Positions 44,670 through 54,831 of a stretch of 64,000 nucleotides of DNA are shown here, one piece after another. This stretch comes from Anoxybacillus tengchongensis (lineage in GTDB: Bacteria > Bacillota > Bacilli > Bacillales > Anoxybacillaceae), in contig NZ_JACHES010000008.1 in the NCBI RefSeq assembly GCF_014201585.1, forward strand, positions 62,001-126,000. Reading direction: 5' to 3'. Numbering within the stretch: the first letter of the stretch is position 1; the number at the start of each line of letters is the position of its first letter. The notes under the pieces were generated by a model. The model made no database searches and had not been told where the DNA came from. It worked only from the letters and a program-made list of their open reading frames with translations. Made by a program: the position numbers and the translations under genes.

Positions 44670-45602
44670 ATGAAACCAATTCGGGAAACGATCCATCATT
44701 TAATGAATCGTCATGATTTTAAAGAGCGATATGAGGCGATGAAGCGCGATATTTTAAACGATCGACACGTTCAATCGTTTTTACGTGGTCATGATGTGAC
44801 GGATGCGATGTTGAATCGACATCTCGGGAAATTGTATGAGTTTGTGCAACAAAGTAAGCATTGTGAACGTTGTCCAAGTTTAGAACAATGTCCAAATTTA
44901 CTGAAAGGGTACACACCTCATTTAATTTGGCAAGGGAAAAACATTGATGTACAATACGAGCGCTGTGCTCGTAAAGTGCAAGATGATGAACGGAAAAAAC
45001 AACAGTCGCTCATTCGTAGTTTATTTATTCCGCGTGACATGCTACAAGCATCATTTGATCAGTTAGAGACGGACGATCTTGGAAGAATTGAAGCGATCGA
45101 ACTTGCGAACACATTTGCTTCAACGTATGAAGTAGGTAAACGAACGAAAGGACTGTATTTATACGGTTCTTTTGGCGTTGGAAAAACGTATTTGTTAGCA
45201 GCGATGGCAAATGAGTTAGCCCAAAGACATATTGCTTCATTTCTTGTGTACGTGCCGGAATTTGTTCGTTCATTAAAGTCATCACTTCAAACGGACGCGT
45301 TTCAAGATACGATTGAATATGCAAAGCAAGTGCCTGTTCTTATGCTCGATGATCTAGGGGCAGAACTAATGTCAAGTTGGTGGCGCGACGAGGTGCTCGG
45401 TCCGATTTTACAATATCGTATGCTTGAGCATTTGCCGACATGCTTTACATCGAACTTTGATTTGAAACGTCTTACCCATCACTTCGCTCACTCACAACGA
45501 GGTGAAGAAGAACAGGTGAAAGCGGCTCGAATTATTGAGCGAATTATTTATTTAGCTACTCCGATCGAGATGAAAGGAAAAAATCGACGAATCGAAATGT
45601 GA
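44670..45602 (+). CDS. dnaI: Primosomal helicase loader DnaI
   Basis: A 310-residue AAA+ ATPase that loads DnaC helicase. The N-terminal zinc-binding domain has C65, C68, H84 and C99 (CERC...YTPHL...YERC). The AAA+ domain has Walker A GSFGVGKT at 166-173, Walker B VLMLDDLGAE and sensor-1 TSNFD. The double ATG at 44667/44670 is resolved in favour of the second, giving MKPIRE and 7 bases from AGGGG. Confidence 0.95.
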   Translation: MKPIRETIHHLMNRHDFKERYEAMKRDILNDRHVQSFLRGHDVTDAMLNRHLGKLYEFVQQSKHCERCPSLEQCPNLLKGYTPHLIWQGKNIDVQYERCARKVQDDERKKQQSLIRSLFIPRDMLQASFDQLETDDLGRIEAIELANTFASTYEVGKRTKGLYLYGSFGVGKTYLLAAMANELAQRHIASFLVYVPEFVRSLKSSLQTDAFQDTIEYAKQVPVLMLDDLGAELMSSWWRDEVLGPILQYRMLEHLPTCFTSNFDLKRLTHHFAHSQRGEEEQVKAARIIERIIYLATPIEMKGKNRRIEM

Positions 45603-45665
45603 TAAACAGACGGTGTTCCCCATATATATAAAACAAGCATGTTTTTGGAAAAAGGGGGGGCACCG

Positions 45666-46520
45666 TTGATTTATATCGTATTTCAAGATGGACAAGATGC
45701 ACAACGGCTTTTTGTGGAATTGAATAAAGCACCACAACCATATGGAAAATTGCTTTACGACGACAAGACGATTACCGTCTTCTTTCATGAATCGAATATT
45801 GCCCATATGCGCGCATTGTTCATTCCGATTTTTACTTCATGTATCATTCAAGCGTTTGAAGCACGTTGGATTTTATCAATTATTTCTCGTACGTTCTTTT
45901 ATGAGAATGAAGAAGAGCAACAACAAATTTTACAGCTCACTTACTCGTTTATTGATGGAGAAAGGTACGACTATCGTCTCGGAAAAAAATTGACTACGCC
46001 ACGCGAGCAATTGATTGCCCAATCGCTATATGAATGTTTACATGAAGGTGTATTTTCGTTCGAGTCGCTTATGACTTTTCGGTTAAAGCCGTATTATGAT
46101 CGATTGATGCATTATGTTGAATTAGCCATTGACGAATACAAACTAGAACAAGAATATCAAGCGTTTATTCATATGTTGCGCGAAATTGTTGCATCACGTC
46201 AGCCGCAAATGAACGTGCTTCATTTAGTATATGAAAACGATACGTTCCAATTTTTTGATGAACATTTTTTTTCTTTGTCGTTTCAACAACTGAAGCAGTT
46301 GATTGATCGTCGCCTTATGGTGAGTCAGCCAATGTACATTGATACATCTGTATTAGCCCCGCTCGTATCGATCGCACCAGAAAAAATATATATGTATACA
46401 GATGTCACAGATGTGGGAATGATTCAAACGATTCAAAATGTGTTTCAAGAGCGAATGGAGCTTCGAACACCTCTTGATTTTCCAAAAAAATATGCTTATA
46501 ATGACATACATAATGAATAA
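45666..46520 (+). CDS. ytxC: YtxC, putative sporulation protein
   Basis: A 284-residue protein matching YtxC in length and position between dnaI and thrS. It has mixed alpha/beta structure with no membrane segment; a recognisable block is YDRLMHYVELAIDEYKLEQE (two parts). The role in sporulation is not defined biochemically. The TTG start at 45666 follows a G7 tract by 5 bases; no in-frame ATG is better placed. Its 3' end lies 10 bases before the T-box leader of thrS. Confidence 0.87.
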   Translation: MIYIVFQDGQDAQRLFVELNKAPQPYGKLLYDDKTITVFFHESNIAHMRALFIPIFTSCIIQAFEARWILSIISRTFFYENEEEQQQILQLTYSFIDGERYDYRLGKKLTTPREQLIAQSLYECLHEGVFSFESLMTFRLKPYYDRLMHYVELAIDEYKLEQEYQAFIHMLREIVASRQPQMNVLHLVYENDTFQFFDEHFFSLSFQQLKQLIDRRLMVSQPMYIDTSVLAPLVSIAPEKIYMYTDVTDVGMIQTIQNVFQERMELRTPLDFPKKYAYNDIHNE

Positions 46521-46530
46521 GGTCAAAAGT

Positions 46531-46796
46531 GATGATGAGGACATGGGTGTATGTTTACGGTTCACAGAGAGGGAAGGCATAGGCTGAAACCTTCCTAACA
46601 CGAAAGATGCACTTACCACCTCTAAACTTCAGCAGTGAACAATGGGACGATGCCCCGTTTAGTAATTGCTGACGGTTTGCGCCGTTATCGAAATGAAGCC
46701 GTTTATACGCTCATTGTATATATTTGTATAAACGGGAAGAAGGGTGGAACCACGAAGCCAACTCGTCCCTCATTTTTGGGACGAGTTTTTTTATTT
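46531..46796 (+). ncRNA. T-box leader of thrS (threonine-specific)
   Basis: The conserved T-box core GGGTGGAACCACG is at 46742-46754, followed by the terminator stem ACTCGTCCC/GGGACGAGT (46761-46769 with 46778-46786) and a T-run. At the base of stem I, GAGG/CCTC and GGGTG/CACTT pair around a loop whose 3' side is ACCA, giving the specifier ACC, a threonine codon (46615-46617). Uncharged tRNA-Thr would favour the antiterminator. The UGGA bulge in the T-box would pair with an acceptor end UCCA. Confidence 0.93.
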
Positions 46797-46817
46797 TTAA
46801 AAAAGGAGTGAATAGCT

Positions 46818-48749
46818 TTGGCGGATGTAGTAAAGATCACATTTCCAGATGGAGCAGTAAAGGAGTTTCCGAAAGGAGTGACAACAGAAGGCATTGCGGC
46901 GTCAATTAGTCCTGGCTTAAAGAAAAAAGCAATTGCAGGGAAGCTGAACGATCGCATGATTGATTTGCGCACACCAATTGAAGAAGATGGCGCGCTTTCG
47001 ATTATTACACAAGATATGTCAGAAGCGCTTGACATTTTGCGCCATAGCACAGCGCACTTAATGGCGCAAGCGATTAAACGACTATATAAAGATGTAAAGC
47101 TTGGCGTTGGTCCTGTTATTGAAAACGGCTTTTACTACGATATTGATGTCGATGTGCCAATTACAGCGGAAGACTTACCGAAAATTGAACAAGAAATGAA
47201 AAAAATAGTGAAAGAAAACTTGGACATCGTTCGTAAAGAAGTAAGTCGTGAAGAAGCGATTCGTCGCTATGAAGAAATTGGGGATCATTTAAAAATTGAA
47301 CTTATTCACGACATTCCGGAAGGAGAAGTTGTCTCCATTTACGAACAAGGAGAATTTTTCGATCTTTGTCGTGGGGTGCACGTGCCATCAACAGGAAAAA
47401 TAAAAGAGTTTAAACTGTTAAGTGTGGCGGGTGCATACTGGCGTGGCGACAGCAAAAACAAAATGTTGCAACGTATTTACGGAACAGCCTTTTTCAAAAA
47501 AGAAGATTTAGATGAATATTTACGCCTTTTACAAGAAGCGAAAGAGCGCGATCATCGCAAGCTTGGAAAAGAACTCGACTTATTTATGACATCGCAAAAG
47601 GTCGGACAAGGATTACCGCTTTGGCTTCCAAAAGGAGCGACGATTCGCCGAACAATTGAACGTTACATCGTCGATAAAGAGTTGTCGCTTGGTTATCAAC
47701 ACGTATATACGCCGGTGCTTGGCAGCGTGGAATTATATAAAACGTCTGGCCATTGGGATCATTATAAAGATGGGATGTTCCCACCGATGGAGATGGATAA
47801 TGAGCAGCTTGTATTACGTCCGATGAACTGCCCACATCATATGATGGTGTATAAACATAAAATTCATAGCTATCGCGAACTGCCAATTCGCATCGCTGAA
47901 CTCGGCACGATGCACCGTTATGAAATGTCTGGAGCGCTTACAGGTTTGCAACGTGTGCGCGGCATGACGTTAAATGATGCACATATTTTCGTGCGCCCAG
48001 ATCAAATTAAAGACGAGTTTAAGCGCGTCGTCAATTTAATTTTAGAGGTATATAAAGACTTCGGTTTAACTGATTATTCATTCCGTCTGTCGTATCGTGA
48101 TCCACAAGATAAAGAAAAATATTATGATGACGATGCGATGTGGGAAAAAGCACAAAGCATGTTAAAAGAGGCGATGGACGAACTCGGACTTGACTATTAC
48201 GAAGCGGAAGGAGAAGCGGCGTTTTACGGTCCGAAATTAGACGTTCAAGTACGCACAGCGCTAGGAAAAGATGAAACATTATCGACTGTGCAATTGGATT
48301 TCTTACTGCCAGAACGTTTTGATTTAACATACATCGGTGAAGACGGAAAACCACATCGTCCAGTCGTTATCCATCGCGGTGTCGTATCGACGATGGAACG
48401 CTTCGTCGCTTTCTTGATTGAGGAGTATAAAGGGGCGTTTCCGACATGGCTAGCGCCTGTACAAGTGCAAGTCATTCCAGTCGCTCCGTCTGTCCATATG
48501 GATTATGCGTACGAAGTGAAGCACGCGTTACAATCAGCAGGCGTGCGTGTCGAAGTCGATGAGCGTGAAGAAAAAATTGGCTATAAAATTCGTGAAGCGC
48601 AAATGCAAAAAGTCCCTTACATGCTCGTTGTTGGTGATAATGAAGTAAACGAACGAGCAGTGAACGTGCGAAAATACGGTGAACAAAAAAGTGAAACGAT
48701 GGGGCTTGATGCGTTTATTGATTTCATCCAAAAAGAAGTACGAAAATAG
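46818..48749 (+). CDS. thrS: Threonyl-tRNA synthetase
   Basis: A 643-residue class II synthetase. Parts: TGS domain (about 1-62, [14 protein letters not shown]), editing domain with [12 protein letters not shown], catalytic core with motif 2 region [19 protein letters not shown] (two parts) and zinc-site residues from [10 protein letters not shown], and an anticodon-binding domain (about 540-640). The TTG start at 46818 follows AAAGGAG and gives [12 protein letters not shown]. Expression is controlled by the T-box just upstream. Confidence 0.98.
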   Translation: MADVVKITFPDGAVKEFPKGVTTEGIAASISPGLKKKAIAGKLNDRMIDLRTPIEEDGALSIITQDMSEALDILRHSTAHLMAQAIKRLYKDVKLGVGPVIENGFYYDIDVDVPITAEDLPKIEQEMKKIVKENLDIVRKEVSREEAIRRYEEIGDHLKIELIHDIPEGEVVSIYEQGEFFDLCRGVHVPSTGKIKEFKLLSVAGAYWRGDSKNKMLQRIYGTAFFKKEDLDEYLRLLQEAKERDHRKLGKELDLFMTSQKVGQGLPLWLPKGATIRRTIERYIVDKELSLGYQHVYTPVLGSVELYKTSGHWDHYKDGMFPPMEMDNEQLVLRPMNCPHHMMVYKHKIHSYRELPIRIAELGTMHRYEMSGALTGLQRVRGMTLNDAHIFVRPDQIKDEFKRVVNLILEVYKDFGLTDYSFRLSYRDPQDKEKYYDDDAMWEKAQSMLKEAMDELGLDYYEAEGEAAFYGPKLDVQVRTALGKDETLSTVQLDFLLPERFDLTYIGEDGKPHRPVVIHRGVVSTMERFVAFLIEEYKGAFPTWLAPVQVQVIPVAPSVHMDYAYEVKHALQSAGVRVEVDEREEKIGYKIREAQMQKVPYMLVVGDNEVNERAVNVRKYGEQKSETMGLDAFIDFIQKEVRK

Positions 48750-48806
48750 TTGCATTTTCTCTTCATGTTTGTTATAGTTTTATTTGTTGTGATGAATTGA
48801 CATCAG

Positions 48807-48836
48807 TTGACAATGTATTTTCGTTTATGGTATATA
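48807..48836 (+). promoter_or_regulatory. Promoter of infC-rpmI-rplT
   Basis: A perfect TTGACA, an 18-base spacer, then TATATA. A second TTGACA lies 10 bases upstream without a matching -10 box. Confidence 0.7.
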
Positions 48837-48842
48837 TGTTAA

Positions 48843-48983
48843 AGTAAAAGTAAATACTTGTTTGGAACAAGCAGAAGCACCCGCTTCTCACCTGATCGAC
48901 GCCATATTGGCTGTTAGCAGGTGCGTGACAAAACAAATGTTGTCAGCGAGACGTGTGGGTGTATTATGCCCACACGTTTTTTG
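48843..48983 (+). ncRNA. L20-type ribosomal protein leader of infC operon
   Basis: A long leader with successive hairpins: AGAAGC/GCTTCT (48873-48878 with 48883-48888), CACCTG/CAGGTG (48889-48894 with 48918-48923) and TGACAA/TTGTCA (48926-48931 with 48940-48945). Then comes a strong terminator, ACGTGTGGG with CCCACACGT and T6 (48951-48982). In B. subtilis and relatives L20 binds such a leader that mimics its 23S rRNA site and causes termination before infC. The assignment rests on position, the hairpin series and the terminator. Confidence 0.82.
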
Positions 48984-49039
48984 TTATGTGCGTTCTGCTT
49001 TGACAAACAAGTTTGAAAAAACCGTGGAGGTGGCTAGTT

Positions 49040-49555
49040 ATTAGCAAAGATTTTATTATTAATGAAAACATTCGGGCACGTGAAGTTCGTTTAGTCGATC
49101 CAAATGGCGAGCAGCTTGGGATTAAGACGAAACAAGAAGCGTTAGAAATTGCGGCGCGTTTAAACTTGGACTTAGTGATGGTTGCACCAAATGCGAAACC
49201 GCCGGTATGTCGCATTATGGATTATGGCAAGTTCCGCTTTGAGCAACAAAAGAAAGAAAAAGAAGCGCGCAAAAAGCAAAAAGTAATCAACGTGAAAGAA
49301 ATTCGTTTAAGCCCAACGATCGAAGAACATGACTTCAACACAAAATTGCGCAACGCGCGGAAGTTCCTTGAAAAAGGAGATAAAGTAAAGGCGACGATTC
49401 GTTTTAAAGGACGCGCGATTACGCATAAAGAAATTGGTCAGCGCGTGCTTGACCGATTTGCTGAAGCGTGCGCGGATATTGGTACGGTTGAGACGGCACC
49501 AAAAATGGATGGCCGCAGCATGTTTTTAGTGCTAGCACCGAAAAACGACAAATAA
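49040..49555 (+). CDS. infC: Translation initiation factor IF-3
   Basis: A 171-residue factor that binds the 30S subunit and checks the start codon. It starts at ATT 49040 ([18 protein letters not shown]), 7 bases after GGAGGTGG; no ATG or GTG fits. ATT starts are known for infC of E. coli and G. stearothermophilus and allow IF-3 to repress its own translation. Signature blocks [20 protein letters not shown] (two parts) and [12 protein letters not shown]-like [12 protein letters not shown] are present. Confidence 0.96.
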   Translation: MSKDFIINENIRAREVRLVDPNGEQLGIKTKQEALEIAARLNLDLVMVAPNAKPPVCRIMDYGKFRFEQQKKEKEARKKQKVINVKEIRLSPTIEEHDFNTKLRNARKFLEKGDKVKATIRFKGRAITHKEIGQRVLDRFAEACADIGTVETAPKMDGRSMFLVLAPKNDK

Positions 49556-49574
49556 CAAAAGGGAGGAACACCTT

Positions 49575-49775
49575 ATGCCAAAAATGAAAACTCACAAAGG
49601 CTCAGCGAAGCGTTTCAAAAAGACAGGAACAGGTCAATTAAAACGTTCACACGCATTCACTAGCCACTTATTCGCAAACAAAACACAAAAACAAAAACGT
49701 AAACTTCGTAAAGCAACACTTGTATCAAAAGGCGATTTCAAACGTATTCGTCAATTGTTAGATAACGTAAAATAA
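49575..49775 (+). CDS. rpmI: Ribosomal protein L35
   Basis: A 66-residue basic protein beginning [20 protein letters not shown], the L35 signature. It lies between infC and rplT, 19 bases from each neighbour, with GGGAGG before the ATG. It is part of the 50S subunit. Confidence 0.98.
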   Translation: MPKMKTHKGSAKRFKKTGTGQLKRSHAFTSHLFANKTQKQKRKLRKATLVSKGDFKRIRQLLDNVK

Positions 49776-49793
49776 TTTTAGGAGGGAAATGTT

Positions 49794-50153
49794 ATGCCAC
49801 GTGTAAAAGGCGGTACAGTCACACGCAGACGTCGTAAAAAAATTCTTAAACTTGCAAAAGGATATTTCGGTTCGAAACATCGTTTATATAAAGTAGCAAA
49901 CCAACAAGTCATGAAATCGTTAATGTACGCGTATCGCGACCGTCGCCAACGCAAACGCGACTTCCGTAAACTTTGGATTACGCGCATTAACGCAGCAGCG
50001 CGCATGAACGGTCTTTCTTATAGCCGTTTAATGCACGGATTAAAACTTGCAGGAATTGAAGTAAACCGCAAAATGCTTGCTGATTTAGCGGTAAACGATG
50101 CTGCGGCATTCACACAACTTGCAAACATCGCAAAAGAAAACTTAAACAAGTAA
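49794..50153 (+). CDS. rplT: Ribosomal protein L20
   Basis: A 119-residue basic protein beginning [19 protein letters not shown], with the L20 core [21 protein letters not shown] (two parts). It helps assemble the 50S subunit and probably binds the operon leader at 48843-48983 to repress its own synthesis. TTAGGAGGG precedes the ATG. The operon ends at 50161-50197. Confidence 0.98.
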   Translation: MPRVKGGTVTRRRRKKILKLAKGYFGSKHRLYKVANQQVMKSLMYAYRDRRQRKRDFRKLWITRINAAARMNGLSYSRLMHGLKLAGIEVNRKMLADLAVNDAAAFTQLANIAKENLNK

Positions 50154-50160
50154 TAAAAGA

Positions 50161-50197
50161 AATGGCCATTCTCCCTTGAGGGGATGGTCATTTTTTA
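50161..50197 (+). terminator. Intrinsic terminator after rplT
   Basis: An imperfect long stem with arms ATGGCCAT and ATGGTCAT plus CCC/GGG near the loop, followed by T6. Confidence 0.85.
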
Positions 50198-50213
50198 TAA
50201 GAGGGGGAGAAAA

Positions 50214-50702
50214 ATGAATTTACAAACATTATTTTCTATGCAACGACAATTAGATGAGCGAATTGAGACAGAACGAGGATTGAGCGGTGAACGTTTAATT
50301 GAACGTAAGTTGTTAGCTCTTCTTGTTGAAATTGGAGAACTCGCGAATGAAACGCGCTGTTTTAAATTTTGGAGCTCAAAGCCGAAAGCGGCGGACGAAA
50401 CGATTTTAGAGGAATATGTAGACGGTCTTCATTTTATTTTATCGCTTGGACTAGATCTTTCTTTTGATAAGCATATCGAATGGCCGAACGTGCAAGAAAG
50501 CGAACGGCTTGTTGAGCAGTTTTTACACGTATTTGAAGCGATTCATACGTTTCGGATGAAGTTAGACGCAGAGGCATATAACGAATTAGTATATGTGTAC
50601 GCCAAGCTCGGTCATGCGCTACAGTTTACTGCTGAACAAATCGAACGAGCGTATGTCGCGAAAAACGAAGTAAATCATGAGCGACAAAGTCACAATTATT
50701 AA
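50214..50702 (+). CDS. dUTPase-like dimeric NTP pyrophosphatase
   Basis: A 162-residue all-alpha NTP pyrophosphatase of the dimeric dUTPase/MazG superfamily. Two acidic helices carry the metal-binding residues: VEIGELANE (about 44-52) and EEYVDGLHF (about 72-80). KFWSSKP lies between them, as in dUTPase_2 proteins. It probably hydrolyses dUTP to dUMP, though MazG-like relatives act on other nucleotides. GAGGGGGAG precedes the ATG. Confidence 0.85.
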   Translation: MNLQTLFSMQRQLDERIETERGLSGERLIERKLLALLVEIGELANETRCFKFWSSKPKAADETILEEYVDGLHFILSLGLDLSFDKHIEWPNVQESERLVEQFLHVFEAIHTFRMKLDAEAYNELVYVYAKLGHALQFTAEQIERAYVAKNEVNHERQSHNY

Positions 50703-50727
50703 CAACTGTCAAAATGTTTAGTATAAT
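50699..50727 (+). promoter_or_regulatory. Sigma-A promoter of ysdC
   Basis: TTAACA, a 17-base spacer, then a perfect TATAAT, 30 bases before ysdC. The -35 box overlaps the preceding stop codon. Confidence 0.75.
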
Positions 50728-50757
50728 GAATAGCGTACATAGAGAGGAGTGACATAC

Positions 50758-51843
50758 GTGAAGAAATTAGATGAAACGTTAACGATGTTGAAAGCGTTAA
50801 CGGATGCGAAAGGTGTTCCAGGGAACGAACGAGAAGTGCGCGAAGTAATGAAGTCGTACATCGCTCCGTATGCTGATGAAGTGACAACGGATCGTCTTGG
50901 TAGCTTAATTGCGAAAAAAGTAGGAAAAGAAAATGGGCCGAAAGTCATGATTGCTGGCCATTTAGATGAAGTAGGTTTTATGGTGACGCAAATCGATGAA
51001 AAAGGCTTCATTCGCTTCCAACCGCTCGGAGGCTGGTGGGGGCAAGTGATGCTTGCTCAGCGAGTGACAATTGTAACGAAAAAAGGCGACATTACAGGCG
51101 TCATCGGTTCAAAACCGCCGCATATTTTACCTGCTGAAGCAAGAAGAAAGCCTGTTGAAATAAAAGATATGTTTATTGACATCGGGGCTTCTAGCCGTGA
51201 CGAAGCGATCGAATGGGGCGTGCGCCCGGGCGATGCAATCGTTCCGTATTTTGAATTTACGGTGATGAACAATGAAAAAATGTTGCTTGCGAAAGCATGG
51301 GATAACCGCATCGGTTGCGCAGTTGCTATTGATGTGTTGAAACAATTAAAAGATGTTGAGCATCCAAACGTCGTATACGGTGTTGGAACAGTGCAAGAAG
51401 AAGTAGGCTTGCGCGGGGCTCGAACATCTGCTTTTGCGATTGAACCAGATATTGCGTTTGCGGTAGATGTCGGCATCGCTGGTGACACACCAGGTGTATC
51501 CGAAAAAGATGCCATGGGGAAACTCGGCGGCGGGCCGCATATTGTTTTATACGATGCAACGCTTGTTTCTCATAAAGGATTGCGTGAATTTGTCATTAGC
51601 GTAGCAGAAGAAATGAACATTCCATACCGTTTTGACGCAATGCCAGGTGGCGGAACAGACGCAGGTGCGATCCATATGACGATGCGCGGTGTTCCGGCGT
51701 TAACGATCTCTATCCCAACGCGCTACATTCACTCCCATGCGGCACTTCTTCATCGTGATGACTACGAACAAACGGTAAAACTATTAGTCGAAGTTATTAA
51801 ACGACTTGATGAAGATAAAGTGAAAGAAATTACGTTTGATTAA
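50758..51843 (+). CDS. ysdC: YsdC, M42-family metallo-aminopeptidase
   Basis: A 361-residue cytosolic aminopeptidase of the M42 family (tetrahedral, glutamyl/leucyl aminopeptidase type). Metal ligands are in [39 protein letters not shown] and [10 protein letters not shown]. The GTG at 50758 lies 7 bases after AGGAG and gives MKKLDETL, matching B. subtilis YsdC. It marks the end of the conserved block; the gal cluster follows. Confidence 0.93.
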   Translation: MKKLDETLTMLKALTDAKGVPGNEREVREVMKSYIAPYADEVTTDRLGSLIAKKVGKENGPKVMIAGHLDEVGFMVTQIDEKGFIRFQPLGGWWGQVMLAQRVTIVTKKGDITGVIGSKPPHILPAEARRKPVEIKDMFIDIGASSRDEAIEWGVRPGDAIVPYFEFTVMNNEKMLLAKAWDNRIGCAVAIDVLKQLKDVEHPNVVYGVGTVQEEVGLRGARTSAFAIEPDIAFAVDVGIAGDTPGVSEKDAMGKLGGGPHIVLYDATLVSHKGLREFVISVAEEMNIPYRFDAMPGGGTDAGAIHMTMRGVPALTISIPTRYIHSHAALLHRDDYEQTVKLLVEVIKRLDEDKVKEITFD

Positions 51844-51878
51844 CAAAAAGCCGACTCGAATAGGGTCGGTTTTTTGTT
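51842..51878 (+). terminator. Intrinsic terminator after ysdC
   Basis: A long stem AACAAAAAGCCGAC with its near-complement GTCGGTTTTTTGTT around a short loop. It overlaps the ysdC stop. Confidence 0.9.
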
Positions 51879-51970
51879 GTTCTAATACTAGGTGAAAGTA
51901 TGTATAAACGCCCAATACATTTAGACAAAAAGTTCATGTATTGGAAAAATAGAAATATTTAAAAAAACAT

Positions 51971-51999
51971 TTGATAATATATTTGTTTTTTGTTATATT
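51971..51999 (+). promoter_or_regulatory. Promoter of mglBAC
   Basis: TTGATA, a 17-base spacer, then TATATT. The following operator-like repeat overlaps the end of the -10 box. The predicted start is near 52006, so the leader to mglB is about 135 bases. Confidence 0.7.
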
Positions 52000-52020
52000 T
52001 TACTTAAATATTAAGTAAAA
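51998..52020. promoter_or_regulatory. Candidate gal operator 1 (upstream of mglB)
   Basis: A 23-bp palindrome with arms TTTTACTTA and TAAGTAAAA around a 5-base centre AATAT, covering the -10 box and transcription start. It is 20/23 identical to the motif before galK (55936-55958). Probable binder: the LacI-type regulator at 61653-62672. Confidence 0.65.
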
Positions 52021-52099
52021 TTAACTAAAAAGAAGGGCGGTGATATTGCAATAGCTGGGGATATTGTTTCCAAGATGAGTAGATTTTTTCACTTATTTA

Positions 52100-52113
52100 T
52101 GAAAGGGTTTACA
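52100..52113. promoter_or_regulatory. cre-like site in the mglB leader
   Basis: TGAAAGGGTTTACA fits the CcpA consensus TGWAANCGNTNNCA except for G in place of the central C. It lies about 95 bases downstream of the predicted start and 27 bases before mglB. Confidence 0.5.
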
Positions 52114-52139
52114 TAAAGAAAAAAGGGGGAACTAAAGTC

Positions 52140-53192
52140 ATGTTTAAAGGAAAAAAAGGTTTAGCATTATCTTTAATAGTGGCATCTAGCATTTTCATGG
52201 CAACAGGATGTAACAATAACACAAGTGGTGGGGATAGTAAAGATGATTCTCTACCGATGGTTGGTGCTACAATTTATAAATTTGATGATAACTTTATGTC
52301 TTATGTACGTCGTTCTATGGAAGAGACAGCAAAAGGAAAAATTAATCTTATGCTAAACGATTCCCAAAACGATCAGTCAAAACAAATTGAGCAAATTGAT
52401 ACGTTAATAGCAAAAGGAGCAAAAGCGTTAGCTATTAACCTCGTAGATCCGAAGGCTGCTCAAACAGTTATTGATAAAGCTAAGGCAAAAAATATTCCGG
52501 TTATCTTTTTTAACAAAGAGCCAGATGCAAGTGTGTTAGCTAGCTATGATAAAGCGTATTATGTAGGAACGAACTCAGCAGAGTCGGGTATTATTCAAGG
52601 TGAATTAATTGCAAAGGCATGGGAAGCTAACAAAGATAAATACGATAAGAACAAAGATGGAAAAATTCAATACGTATTATTAAAAGGAGAACCGGGACAT
52701 CCAGACGCTGAGGCACGAACAAAATATTCTGTTGAAACTGTTAAAGAAAAAGGTATTGAAGTTGAAGAATTAGCAATGGACACTGCTATGTGGGATGCAA
52801 CGAAAGCGACTGAGAAAATGGATGCGTGGATCTCAAAATTTAATGACAAAATTGAATTTGTTATTTGTAATAATGATGCGATGGCACTTGGTGCAATTGC
52901 TTCTCTTGAAAAAGCTGGATATTTCAACGGGGATAAATTTATTCCGGTCGTCGGTGTTGATGCAATTCCAGAGGCTCTTGAGATGATTGAAAAAGGAAAA
53001 ATGATTGGCACGGTATTGAACGATGCGAAAAACCAAGGAAAAGCAACGATTGAGCTTGCAACAAACGCTGCAAATGGTAAAGATGTTTTAGAAGGAACTG
53101 AATGGAAATTAGATGAAACGAAGGCTGTTCGAGTTCCTTATGTCGCAATAACTAAAGAAAATATCCAAGTAGGTAAGGATTCTTACAAATAA
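52140..53192 (+). CDS. mglB: Galactose/glucose-binding lipoprotein MglB
   Basis: A 350-residue substrate-binding lipoprotein of the sugar ABC importer. The signal peptide ends in the lipobox MATGC with C24 as the lipidated residue. The periplasmic-binding fold (peripla_BP_4) follows, and DKNKDGKIQ near residue 172 matches the calcium-binding loop of E. coli GGBP. Sugar-stacking residues resemble GGBP ([11 protein letters not shown] near the start, [13 protein letters not shown]). A-rich GGGGGA precedes the ATG. Expected ligands are D-galactose or D-glucose; the gal genes downstream favour galactose. Confidence 0.93.
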   Translation: MFKGKKGLALSLIVASSIFMATGCNNNTSGGDSKDDSLPMVGATIYKFDDNFMSYVRRSMEETAKGKINLMLNDSQNDQSKQIEQIDTLIAKGAKALAINLVDPKAAQTVIDKAKAKNIPVIFFNKEPDASVLASYDKAYYVGTNSAESGIIQGELIAKAWEANKDKYDKNKDGKIQYVLLKGEPGHPDAEARTKYSVETVKEKGIEVEELAMDTAMWDATKATEKMDAWISKFNDKIEFVICNNDAMALGAIASLEKAGYFNGDKFIPVVGVDAIPEALEMIEKGKMIGTVLNDAKNQGKATIELATNAANGKDVLEGTEWKLDETKAVRVPYVAITKENIQVGKDSYK

Positions 53193-53211
53193 GTAGATAT
53201 TGAAAGAAGGT

Positions 53212-53251
53212 AGCGCCTTAGTGCAACCGGATATATGGTGGCTAGGGCGCT
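53212..53251 (+). other. Intercistronic hairpin between mglB and mglA
   Basis: A 10-bp stem AGCGCCTTAG/CTAGGGCGCT (one G-T pair) with a 20-base loop, in the 118-base gap between the binding protein and ATPase genes. No good T-run follows, so it looks like an mRNA-stabilising or weak attenuating element that would raise MglB over MglA and MglC. Confidence 0.6.
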
Positions 53252-53310
53252 TTCTCAATAGAGATTTAAAACAGCCCCTTTTTAATAAGGTTTATGTAGG
53301 AGGGTTAATT

Positions 53311-54819
53311 ATGTCGTCGGCATCTAGCGCTAGTTACATACTAGAAATGAAAAACGTAACAAAGAGATTTCCGGGAGTAGTTGCTTTGCAAAATGTTACA
53401 TTAAAAGTTAAGCCAGGAACTGTTCATGCATTAATGGGAGAAAACGGGGCAGGTAAATCTACTCTAATGAAATGTTTATTTGGGATTTATTCGATGGATG
53501 AAGGTCAAATTTTATTAGATGGGAAAGAAGTGAAATTTGAAAATTCGAAGCAGGCGCTAGAAAATGGAGTTTCGATGGTACATCAAGAACTTAACCAAGT
53601 TCGCCAACGAAGTGTTATGGATAACATCTGGCTGGGGCGCTATCCGAAAAAAGGTGTTCTGATAGATGAAAAGAAAATGTATGAAGATACTTTAGAGATT
53701 TTTAAAGGATTAGATATTCATATTGATCCTCGTAGAAAAGTTAGTACTCTATCTGTTTCTGAAATGCAGATGGTAGAGATCGCAAAAGCGGTTTCTTATC
53801 AGTCAAAAGTGATTGTGATGGACGAGCCAACTTCTTCTCTGACTGAAAAAGAGGTAGAGCATTTATTTAAAATCATTGGAAAGTTAAAGCAGGAAAATAT
53901 AAGTATTATTTATATATCACACAAGATGGAAGAAATTTTAAAAATATCTGATGAAGTGACGATTATGCGTGATGGTCAATATATCACAACGAAGAGCGCA
54001 AAGGAACTAACAACAGATGAGATAATTAGGCTCATGGTAGGAAGAGAATTATCGCAACGCTTTCCTCCGAAAACAAATAAACCAGGAGATGTCATTCTAA
54101 GAGTAAAGGATTTGACTGCTGAAACCCAACCGTCTTTTTCTAATGTCAGCTTTGAATTAAGAAAAGGTGAGATTTTGGGTGTTGCCGGATTAGTAGGTTC
54201 AAAGCGCACAGAATTACTCGAATCATTATTTGGACTGAGGGCTATTCGATCTGGAACAATCGAGATTCACGGGCGGACTATTAATAATAAATCACCACAA
54301 GAGGCAATTGAAAACGGATTCGCACTTGTAACAGAGGAAAGAAGAACAACGGGGATATTTCCTGATCTAAGTGTTAGATTTAATTCTATCATTTCGAATT
54401 TACGGAAATATAAAACAAAATGGTTATTTGTATCTGATAGTGAAATGCATAACGATACAAAATGGGTTATTGATTCAATGAAAGTAAAGACTCCTTCGCA
54501 AAAAACACCAATTCGAAGCTTATCAGGTGGAAATCAACAAAAAGTCATTATTGGCAGATGGCTACTCACCAAACCAGACATTTTATTATTAGATGAACCG
54601 ACACGTGGTATTGATGTAGGAGCTAAATTTGAAATTTATCAGTTAATTAATGAACTAGCTAAAGAAGGAAAAGGTATTATTATGGTTTCTTCAGAAATGC
54701 CTGAGTTATTAGGGGTTACTGATAGAATTTTAGTGATGAGTAATGGGAAAGTTGCAGGGATTGTTGATACTGCTAAAACTTCTCAAGAAGAAATCATGCG
54801 ATTATCAGCATTGTATTAG
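53311..54819 (+). CDS. mglA: Galactose ABC transporter ATPase MglA
   Basis: A 502-residue double ATPase of the sugar-importing CUT2 group. First domain: Walker [10 protein letters not shown], signature region [17 protein letters not shown], Walker [13 protein letters not shown]. Second domain: Walker A-like [11 protein letters not shown], signature LSGGNQQKV, Walker [13 protein letters not shown]. The second Walker A is degenerate, as in CUT2 family members. ATG 53311 is used, 7 bases after AGGAGGG; the open frame upstream lacks a site. Confidence 0.95.
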   Translation: MSSASSASYILEMKNVTKRFPGVVALQNVTLKVKPGTVHALMGENGAGKSTLMKCLFGIYSMDEGQILLDGKEVKFENSKQALENGVSMVHQELNQVRQRSVMDNIWLGRYPKKGVLIDEKKMYEDTLEIFKGLDIHIDPRRKVSTLSVSEMQMVEIAKAVSYQSKVIVMDEPTSSLTEKEVEHLFKIIGKLKQENISIIYISHKMEEILKISDEVTIMRDGQYITTKSAKELTTDEIIRLMVGRELSQRFPPKTNKPGDVILRVKDLTAETQPSFSNVSFELRKGEILGVAGLVGSKRTELLESLFGLRAIRSGTIEIHGRTINNKSPQEAIENGFALVTEERRTTGIFPDLSVRFNSIISNLRKYKTKWLFVSDSEMHNDTKWVIDSMKVKTPSQKTPIRSLSGGNQQKVIIGRWLLTKPDILLLDEPTRGIDVGAKFEIYQLINELAKEGKGIIMVSSEMPELLGVTDRILVMSNGKVAGIVDTAKTSQEEIMRLSALY

Positions 54820-54831
54820 GAGGATGAGGAG

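Noticed and set aside
48797-48802. First TTGACA upstream of infC as a separate promoter
   Set aside because: No -10-like sequence at 16-18 bases; the second TTGACA has one.
53200-53310. Upstream in-frame extension of mglA by 37 codons
   Set aside because: No ribosome site for it, and the intercistronic hairpin lies in this stretch; ATG 53311 has AGGAGGG and matches family length.
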